From Alectoria sarmentosa (lineage: Eukaryota > Ascomycota > Lecanoromycetes > Lecanorales > Parmeliaceae): a stretch of 64,000 bases of DNA. The notes below the pieces were generated by a model. That model did not search any database. It saw only the letters and a list, made by a program, of their open reading frames with translations, and was not told the origin of the DNA. This document shows positions 55,820 to 64,000 of this stretch, piece after piece; position 1 is the stretch's first letter; each line of letters opens with the position of its first letter. The DNA lies in contig WOGZ01000052.1 of assembly GCA_009733775.1 (NCBI GenBank), forward strand, positions 1-64,000. Direction: 5' to 3'. The position numbers and the translations under genes are program-made.

Positions 55820-56768
55820 GGGCGAATTACTACTTCATACCCCAAACCATGCGTTTATTACATTTTCATACCCCAAACTACTGAATCATACCCCATCACC
55901 AAAAAAAGGGGTATGATTCGGTAATTTGTCAACTGCAGGGGTATGATTCGGTAGTTTGTCATTTTGGTGTAAAGTGTAGAGTAGAGTATGCTAGGCATGG
56001 GTGTGGTAGTCATGGGTATGGTCGCTTGGGTATGATAGTCATGGTCAGGCATGGGTGTGGTAGTCATGAGTGTGGTAGCCATGAGTATGGTAGCCATGGA
56101 TGTGATCGCATGCGGCCTCCTAGAATGGTTATCACACCCACGCCTGGCCAGGGGACTCCGAGCCATTGAGGGTTCCGGGGTATTGAGGGCTCATTTCATC
56201 ATCATCTTATGGGGGCGTAAAGCCCAAAAAGCTTGTTTTAGATAGCGTAATAATTCATTTCGGGGTTGAGAGCCTCGGGCGGGAATTCACTTGGCTGGGC
56301 CTCAGATGTCTATGAAACCCTTCGGAACGTTCAGTATGAATGACTTAATCAATCAATTAATCAATCCATGCCTGGTCATGGTTATCAGACTCATGCGATC
56401 ATGCCTGATCATGACTATTATACTTATGCGACCACACCCGTGGCTATCACACCCATTGTTATCACATTCGTGGCTACCACATTCATGATTACCCCACCCA
56501 TGTTTGGCCATGGTTATCATACTCATGCGACCGTACCCATGTTTGGCCATGGCTATCATGCCCATGCAACCATACCCATGCCTGACATACTTTACTCTAC
56601 ACTCTACACCAAAATCTATATTACAATGATAAACTATCGAATCATACCCTTACTTATGACAAATTACCGAATCATACCCCTTTTTTTGGTGATGGGGTAT
56701 GATTTAGTAGTTTGGGGTATGAAAATGTAATAAACGCATGGTCTGGGGTATGAAGTAGTAATTTGCCC
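55820..56768. mobile_element. Non-autonomous Mutator-like foldback element (MITE), 949 bp
   Basis: Long terminal inverted repeats run about 170 bp inward from GGGC(G/A)AATTACTACTTCATACC at the left end (55820-55990) and its complement at the right (about 56596-56768). They share internal blocks such as AAAGGGGTATGATTCGGTAA and the TAGAGTAGAGTATG segment. Inside each arm is a set of degenerate subterminal repeats of about 12-18 bp (ATGGGTGTGGTAGTC-like on the left at about 55995-56105, complements on the right at about 56370-56590). A unique core lies at about 56110-56350. The flanking 10-bp duplication has one mismatch. Long TIRs, subterminal repeats and a 9-11-bp duplication are typical of MULEs. 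No transposase is encoded; the ORFs inside are translations of the repeats. Confidence 0.78.
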
Positions 56769-58981
56769 GTGTGATTATTACAACCCGCAGAGGCCTTGGC
56801 ACAAACTGTTGAAGCCATCCGACGTGAGCTGTTTGCTAGCACTGGCTACTATCCTCATAAGCGATTGTTGCGATCAGGCCAGCCAAATGTCTGCCAATGT
56901 GGGAGATTTCCGTAGTCGCCTAATTAGTATCCGCGCGTCAAATACCTGCATTGACGCCAAGTTGAAAAATACACATCCATTATCACCAACAGCCTCTACA
57001 ACATGGGTGAATGAATTAAATCATCGCTGCTGCCGCTGCTGGGAACTTTGCCGCGGGATCCGAATGATTAACTGGTATTTAATCGACCCCAAATAAATTG
57101 TGCGCCCGCAGACTGATCCCACCGTAAGTAGCGCCTTTGATCACATCCATGCCTTCGCTAATGAACTCTAGTGCGTCTCGCTATTTAGAGAACCTTTGAT
57201 TTCCTTGGCTAAGAGAGCTTCAATCCGAGAGAAATACCGGGATGTGACGTCCCAGGATCGGAAAATGCGGAGGATGAACAAGAAGAGGACAGAGACGAAA
57301 AAGACTGGAACTACGGTATACTTTCCAACGACCAGAACAGCGACCAAGGAGCCGCAGCCAAATAGTGATCGAGTTTCTCTGCCATGGGAACGAAGAAGAC
57401 CATAGTGCCCAACGCCCGCTCTAATAAGCCAGTTTACGGTAACGTCACCATATCAACACCGATACAGGGAGCAGGCTATGAGAGGAAAAGGGGGGTTCGT
57501 GATGTGAAGAGGAATAATCTATGCGCGATTCCGTTGAAGAAGGGTGCGTGCAGATGTTGAAAGCTCAAAATCCCGACTACGATAGGTGCAATCGCGCAAA
57601 AGGTGTGCCCCTCTAGATGTATAGGCACAGGGAGTGGGCATCCATCTTGATTTCCACGAGGACCAAAGACGCGGTTAGGATGGTCGTGCTTGAGGAAGGG
57701 GCTTGAGAAAAGAACTGAGAACCTGATAGCGGTGCTTGGTTCTACTATCTATGTACGCAGCCGCTCGCTTTCTTAATCAGATTGCAAACAGTCGAGGGGA
57801 TTGAGGCCACATACCCTGTCCACACTTATACTTGGAATGAATCGACCAGGTTACGAACGCGCCGGGCGCACTACATAGGCTTTTTGCTCTCTCTCTCTCT
57901 CATTGGGCGAGGCGAGGTCATGTGACCTGGGCATCTGCGAGCCTTCCAATTATATTGCCTCCCGCGTGAAAGCTATAGTCTGTCTTACTCTGCAGACATA
58001 CTCTCCCTGAGCTACCTTTTTTTTCCTTATGATTGACAGTCTTGTAAGCACAGCTTGTAGAACGCCTGACCGTGTCCCCAAGTGAGCACGTCGTGGAGTC
58101 ACTGTCCGTTCAGGCCTCGTTTCGTGAAGTGACACCAAAATAGGGCTGAATGTCAACACTGGGAAATGTATGCACGTCCTCTGTGTCAACAATGGATAAG
58201 GTTTTCAGTCACGATATGTTCTGGGCTTTAATAGGTACAGAGAGTCAAGGATCTGCGAGGGTCTTTCTTTTTTCGGTAGTGCATGCAGGTCGAAAATCGG
58301 CGCTAGTCATTCTGGGTGTTGACGAGGGAAGTTTTTGGGGGGTATTTAAATACCTACCTTACATGACAATATTCTTTCTTCATCAGACATCTCACTACTT
58401 CGGAATATTCGGTGCTTGGTAGACAACTTTGTTCACTTTTTCTTCCTCTTACCATCGATACTGCTCCTTCCTTCTACGAACTTCGATCCTGTTCTCCAGA
58501 AATGCAGTGACGATTTCACTCACGACACCGTCAAGTTCTTCACTGAAGTCTTCACAGTCGACCTGAAGCCTCCCACTGACTGTTCCAAATCCTATCTTGG
58601 TCACTAAGTCATCATCCTGAAGCTTGGAATAACCGCAGCCCAGGACGACTTGATAGTCTTCTGGCACTTGAACAAACAGCGTAAGTTGCCATCAACATTC
58701 CACGTCATCTTCCGGATTCAAGACGGTAAAAACATTGCGGATCTTGTCCAACGTTGGTCATTCGTCTATTTCGCAGAATTGAGAGTGGATTGGCTTACAG
58801 TGCTTCCGAAGACTTTAACACTTCTCGATCGAACTTCTCTGAAACAAACGCCTTCTCGCTTTGTCACAGTCCGCTTTTCAACACCACAACAGGCGGCCTT
58901 GGACGCTCTTGTCAACGCAATAACATTGTTTAGTTTCATAAAGCGGCTTCTATCATCACACAAACCAACCATACTACCAAG
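56769..58981. other. Intergenic or degraded DNA
   Basis: Just after the element, one plus frame (about 56791-56910) reads ALAQTVEAIRRELFASTGYY before hitting stops, so a decayed coding relic is possible. A (CT)n run is at about 57889-57901. The remainder, to the ATG at 58982, has only short ORFs. Confidence 0.45.
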
Positions 58982-60952
58982 ATGGACGTTATAGAAAACC
59001 TCCTCCGCCAGGGTTTATCTTGGTCTACCGTAGAGAACATCATATCTGCCCGTCAGCCGGCCAAGTTCCTTCTACTTCTTGGCCTATCCAGAAAGACCGT
59101 TAAGTGTCTCGTGAGTGGTACCGAGTCTTTCGCCTTCAAGGGTAGTAAGTTATAATCGTCATCTCTAAGACGCCTGCACTTCCAGCTGACCTCGAGCATA
59201 AGCTAAGCATACACGAAAAGTGGCAGACCTACGTAGCCACCACCTGACACGTAAGGATGAGCCTTGGTACGCATTCAGGTACCGTGCTGTCGCTGCGCGA
59301 GAAGCTTCGAAAGTTCTCGAGAATCAGCGATCCGAATGGGTGGCATCTGGCATACCCTCTAAGTTCATCCCTCTTCCGGGCTGGGTGAGGGGTAAGCAGA
59401 CGACCAGAGTTCGTGGACCTCGAGTGGTGCGAGAGCTTAAGACATCTCCTTTGTCCAACGAAGTGGTCATGGAAGACTCCAGAGCAATCTTGGAAGCCGA
59501 TTTCAGCGAGATGCAAGAATTTTGGAGAGATTTCTGTGACTTCGGCGGAAATGGGGACACTAAGACGGGTGACCCCAATGATGATATATATAGGGGTGGC
59601 TTTGAAAACGAAGCAGTTGGGTCAGCATTGGAATTCACCAACTCCAACATGGAGAGCCTAGACGATTATGACATTGAGATGGCCAAGGCGGAAGAGGGGT
59701 TGTTTGGGGAGCAACCCGAGCAGACTCTTCAAATCCCTGGCCAGCTCACCTTCAACAGTGTCAACAACAAAGAGCCAGGGAGACGGACAAAGCGAAAGCG
59801 GGATTCCAGGACTTTTCCCGAATCATATACGTTCGATTTGCCTGGTGACGTCGAACATGACGACAAGCGAAGACCTCGAGCCGAGCAGTGGAATTTGTCG
59901 CCTATCAGCAGGGCGGGACGCGATAGACAGACGAACTCCACGAAGCGAAAACGGGAGTCTACATTCTCTCCCCAATCACCTCCATTGGATCTGCCTGGTG
60001 ATTCCGACCATGATGAGAAGCGGAGAAAGCTGGAGGAAGGTGAAACATCTTTTCAAGCTCCACCAGCTTCGCCGCAGAGTAGGGGAAGCAGAAAGGGAAA
60101 AGGCAAACTCACCCCCCTCGACCTCTTTTGCCAGGGCACCATTGTTTGCAATGTCTTCCAAGCGATGGAAGCGGTCAGCGCTCTCGAAACGCCACAGGAG
60201 GATAGCTCCGATGCTCGTGAGCCGGACGCTCCCAATTCGAAGCAAATCATAGCGGAGGCCTTGTATCCCAAGAGAGGTGAGAACGAGATCCGTGTTACGA
60301 AAGCAGCTGCAATTCTCCTAGAGCTCCATCAAGACAGCTCCAGTCTGTCTGAGCTGGACCTCGCTGACCGAGAAGCTTTGAGAGAAGTATTCGGTGGTTC
60401 TGATAAATTGCAGCCGTCAATACATACGGAAGAGGAGCCGTTACCATTTGTGACCATGATACGCACAGCGAAACCCAGCGAACGTTCTTACTTTAACAAG
60501 TCGTTGATGCGTCGTCATAGTCACTCATTTCAATTCGACGATAAGCCAACTGAGCCCTCTGAGAAGTTCCGATCCTTCTTCGCGACACGACGTCGGCGAG
60601 AAGCATTACTGCTTCAAGGCGAGGAATCATGGAACGAAGCAGACGCCTCTTTCATTCGAACGGGGAAGAAGATAGCTGAACCCGGCGCTAGGCTTGGAGC
60701 GGAATGCGTTGCCAAGCGCTTACTGGATGTAAGCGACATTGCTTCCCTCTCTCCAAATGAAATTATCCGCTAATGTGTGTCCAGGGCTGTAAAACGCCGC
60801 TCAAAGAGCTTGTACGAGACTCGCAGATGTCCACCAGTCAGCGCCAAAAGCAAGCATTACTCCGTCCCGACGTCGAAAAGCTCTCCCGCAAAGAGGAGAG
60901 GAAGGTTGCCCAAATGAAGAAGTCGGGCCTCAATAAGCGAGAGAAGGATTAA
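58982..60952 (+). CDS. Hypothetical, probably nuclear, protein, 618 aa
   Basis: Model: join(58982..59144, 59203..60728, 60785..60952), in phase. The last intron is clear (GTAAGC to TCCAG). For the first intron I chose donor GTAAGT at 59145 and acceptor ATAAG at 59202. A CCAG acceptor at 59186 gives another protein-like reading (LEHKLSIHEKWQTYVATT) that soon stops, so this junction is uncertain. The N-terminus has MDVIENLLRQGLSWSTVENI. The middle holds two related motifs, KRKRDSRTFPESYTFDLPGD and KRKRESTFSPQSPPLDLPGD, each followed by H(D)D(D/E)KRR. These are basic clusters that may be nuclear signals. The C-terminus is highly charged (RPDVEKLSRKEERKVAQMKK). The frame stays open for 67 codons after the TAA. 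No family recognised. Confidence 0.6.
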
Positions 60953-61156
60953 GTGGCCGTTCTAGCACTACTCACAATTAACGCCATCTTCGGACGCAAA
61001 CAAATGAAGGTGCCATTCTTTCCGAAGTTCTTGCGAATTGAACGTCCTCGAAACGCAAGTGCAGTCTCAACACCAGCCAACGGTATTTTCGACTCCATAG
61101 TACTCTCGAGGAAATACGCTAAGGTGAGGGCGGACAAGAAGACCGGCAAGATATAG
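60953..61156 (+). other. In-frame 67-codon extension beyond the stop of the preceding gene
   Basis: Directly after the TAA at 60950-60952 the same frame remains open to a TAG at 61154-61156, reading through FGRKQMKVPFFPKFLRIERP and SRKYAKVRADKKTGKI. It could be a readthrough extension, a lost C-terminus after a recent nonsense mutation, an alternatively spliced 3' part or chance. No start codon of its own (GTG first). Confidence 0.3.
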
Positions 61157-64000
61157 AACCAAGACGTGAACTAATCGAAAGGAATATTTGTCAGGGGAGC
61201 TAAGCTGTCAGATTCTGAGCCGCATGGACTGCGAGAACAAGACACGTTGAAGCTGGGGATTGACGCTGTGAGAGGGGATCGGAACCAATTCAACATCACA
61301 AAGCCTCCGCCAAAGTTGAGCTTGCGGGGTTCTATCCCAGCCTTTCTAGCCTACTTGAAGTGGACTCCATTGCCAGATATTTGAGTTCTGGACAACAGGT
61401 GAACTATGACAACGCCTTGTTGCTTTTGGGCAAGTCTTTTTTCGCCGCTGCAAAAACTGTCTGGCCCTCAGGCACGTGGTCTGATATGGAGTAGTGAGAG
61501 GGTACACCCTAATTGAGAGAACAGTTTTCGATTCTGGCCTTCGAAAAAGGGTTACTGCCACGGGATTCTTTACGTCCTTTCGATTGAGCTTCTTGTTTGT
61601 ATTGCCACTGTCATGGTCGGGCACATCATCAGCATTACTTACGCCTTCCTCACGACCCTCATCTCAATATTCCTTCGTCCTGAATGCTACGACTTCGTCT
61701 TCCCGCTTCAGCTTTGCCTACGTACGCGTAGCAACCGCAGAGCTTCACCATTCGCGACTTGAAGAAAATACTAGCGCAGCCACAAGATGTCTCCTATTCT
61801 CGAAACAACAAGAATGTCATGACCGGAGGAGAACGCCTCTGGTCTTGGAATCAATAAGCATTCTTGTACCCACAGAGCCCGATGCAGGAAGTTTTGCACT
61901 GCATGAGTCTTTGTCGGGATACCAGTTTCCAATTAGACTCGATGGGAAAAGCGAAGGTTGCGCTGTGATCCAACAACGAAGTCACAAGGCTCCAGGAACA
62001 TTACTGGTCTGGAACCAATGAAGATCTTGTACGTTTAAAGCCCGATGCAGGAAGTTTTGCACTGCATGACGTTTTGTTGACGAACTGGTTTCCATCTCGG
62101 TGGAGAGAGCGTGAGAGGCGGCGCTGTCTATAAAAGGAGAAATTGTCAACATCGGGAGGTCGGGTACAAACAGCAACTGCAATCAGACGCATTCAAATGG
62201 CGCTTTTTGGTCCTGGAATCTCACAGCAGAGTTGACTAGGTTGAGCGAACGAGCGAATCTGCAGAGCGTCGCAGAACATAGATTCTTCTTCGGTTCATAT
62301 TCGGCAGCGAGTTTTGCTTTGTTCTTTCAAGTCCGAGAATGGCAGTCCTTCGAACATTTCTGGGAAGCAAATAGTAGCTCAAATGGTATTAGGTAGTCAA
62401 AGAACGAGCAGCTCTTTCGCAAGAGAGAACTTTTTAACCTCATCATACAGATTGAGAACGAAAGTGTTATACCACACTATCCACATGTCTAAGTCCCAAG
62501 ATCATACAAAGGTAAAGGGTTCATCTCGTTGATTCCTAGGAGTGTATCAACGCAAAGAGCACTACCTACTAGTAGGAGCAAGGGTCATACGTCATGCTTA
62601 CACATAGATCGACAACGTTTCAGAGATCGGATTATATAATTTCTTAGTCAGCGTCTAAAGTAATCATGTGATGAGACCAGGGGATGTCAAGTCTTGGCAA
62701 CCATCTCCTATGTTGTAGATTCTCTGACAAGGCGAAACGTGCATAACAAATTACCCCATAAGCAATCCGACGAGCCATTCCTCACGACTATGTTTTATAA
62801 CTTTTTCAGCTCTACAGATTCTACTTTGCCAGCCAGCATGAAGAGCATTCTAGCAGCTGTCTCGATTCTCGCTCTATATCCTTCATTCCAAATGGTTGGC
62901 CCATGTTGATAGACCAGGTGTGAGATATGAAGAATTGGTTGATTGTTTCCAAAGCTCCCCTGGAGCAAGCCCTATATACAGTACTAATCATGTGGCGGGC
63001 ATGGGAACAGGCCGGAGGAGGCTGGGAACCAACCAGCCCATTTCTAAGCACTTTCTGTTGGTGAAGAGCTTTTTGGGAAACCATGAGAAGCCATCACCGG
63101 GCCCGTCATTTATGCTCGGCAACGACCCCATTTACGATGCTCTACGGATCGTACTGTCCTCATAACGCGCGCTGGTTTCTCGCCCACCCTTGCCCCTGTG
63201 ACTTCTCCATGTCGTTTTCGGCTTCAAATCAATGCTGCAGCGATCAAGGCTCTTGCTTCCAATTCCTGGACCAACATCTTGGACTGGTCCGGACTAATAG
63301 TCCATGGACTGTCTGACATTTGGACCCACTACTCTTGACAACCAGGTATCTCGCTGGAGTTCAGCCTCTCAGCTTTTGCATGCACTGCAAGTAGCAGCGA
63401 GTCTCCATTATTTCAACATAAGACTTTACCTGACAACAAGTTGTGGCCCGGGTTCTGCGTGCGTCGCACCGAGAGACAGGTCCTTCGTACAGAAGCACTA
63501 TCTGTACGTCGTATTCAGCAACTCTAGCTACCGAGATCGGCGTCCGCTGCGCCAAATTCAAAGTCTACTTCCATCGCGTTCAGCGCATGTCCACGATGTA
63601 AAACCTCCCTACTCCTCCTAGGACTGGAATCCATCACGACGACGCTAAGAGCGAAGGCCAGAAAAGAGCGAGAAACACATTTAATGTAAGCGAGGGAGAA
63701 GCGAGGTAGATTAGGCAGGTTACTTTGGGGTCGAGAGGACTGGAACCTTGGGGGGCGAGGGTCAGCGGAAGTGCACCGGTGGCGCCTCTTACGAAGTATC
63801 TACATCACATCGGCAAGGCACTAGTTAGGGTGGAGAGACTGTACAGTAAGCTATAGGCATATTTGGGAAGCCCTCGTCATGCTGAGAGTACGGAAGAGCC
63901 CTGTACGACAGGTAAGGGAAAGCTCTGTGCGGCAGGCATGTCAGCGGTAGTGTCTCACAGAAAAGGCATCTGCGTCACTTCAAGACATAGCACCTAGAGC
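61157..64000. other. Right-hand region without a supported gene
   Basis: Apart from the direct duplication at 61841-62095, only short ORFs without domains are present (longest 175 codons at 61494-62021, overlapping the repeat). No tRNA, rRNA or transposon end was recognised up to the window edge. Confidence 0.5.
61841..62095 (+). repeat. Diverged direct duplication, about 165-bp spacing
   Basis: A segment running GGTCTTGGAATCAATAAGCA... GCCCGATGCAGGAAGTTTTG ... GATACCAGTTTCC (61841-61932) recurs at 62006-62095 as GGTCTGGAACCAATGAAGAT... GCCCGATGCAGGAAGTTTTG ... GAACTGGTTTCC. A partial third start, GGTCCTGGAATCTCACAGC, lies at about 62210. No gene is apparent. Confidence 0.7.

Noticed and set aside
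55858..56730. ORFs rich in Met, Thr and His inside the MULE-like element.
   Set aside because: They are direct translations of the subterminal repeats and occur on both strands as mirror images.
1..64000. Biosynthetic gene cluster (PKS, NRPS, terpene), CRISPR array, rRNA or phage.
   Set aside because: No core biosynthetic enzyme, regularly spaced repeats, rRNA motifs or phage genes were seen.

Overview
This is a eukaryotic window, almost certainly from a filamentous ascomycete (Pezizomycotina). The evidence is the many short spliceosomal introns (about 45-75 nt, GTAAGT-type donors, CAG/TAG acceptors), a full-length fungal PDR-type ABC transporter, an F-box protein, a DUF6604-like protein, a fungal sugar transporter and an AT-rich decayed transposon. 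A Dothideomycete is my best guess, but that is inference. No rRNA, tRNA, CRISPR or bacterial features were found.

Layout. 1-850: a (GAA)n microsatellite and no convincing gene. 855-4955: a decayed hAT DNA transposon with 8-bp target duplications. 5569-10494: a PDR/ABCG drug-efflux pump. 10.5-12.7 kb: non-coding DNA with an 11-bp minisatellite. 12738-17572: two divergent genes around a 732-bp promoter, an SDR fused to a polysaccharide-deacetylase/cyclic-imidase domain (minus strand) and an APC-family amino-acid/choline permease (plus strand). 18-26.5 kb: a small hypothetical protein, a single-domain 'PVPNT' protein with an unresolved frame, a repeat-containing acidic/basic ORF, an F-box gene and a DUF6604-like gene. 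29.2-37.3 kb: cupin-like protein, MFS sugar transporter, a four-repeat secreted protein built from the same domain as the 19.5-kb gene, and an aldo-keto reductase. 37.3-41 kb: degraded DNA with a likely pseudogene. 41.1-51.2 kb: three dispersed paralogs (763, 297 and 839 aa) sharing a TPGLINP motif. 51.2-64 kb: accessory-looking DNA with a small ORF, a possible solo LTR, a 949-bp Mutator-like foldback element, a 618-aa hypothetical gene and diverged duplications.

Functional reading. The left half holds transport and catabolism genes: drug efflux, amine or amino-acid uptake beside a probable cytosolic imide/amide-processing oxidoreductase-hydrolase, sugar uptake and an aldo-keto reductase. The right half is a repeat-rich accessory region dominated by unknown, disordered, lineage-restricted proteins. 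The strongest unexplained signals are the PVPNT-domain family, the TPGLINP family, the SDR-deacetylase fusion, and the two transposons whose ends and target duplications can be read directly. Exon boundaries were worked out by hand from splice signals, reading phase and protein continuity; none was checked against transcripts.
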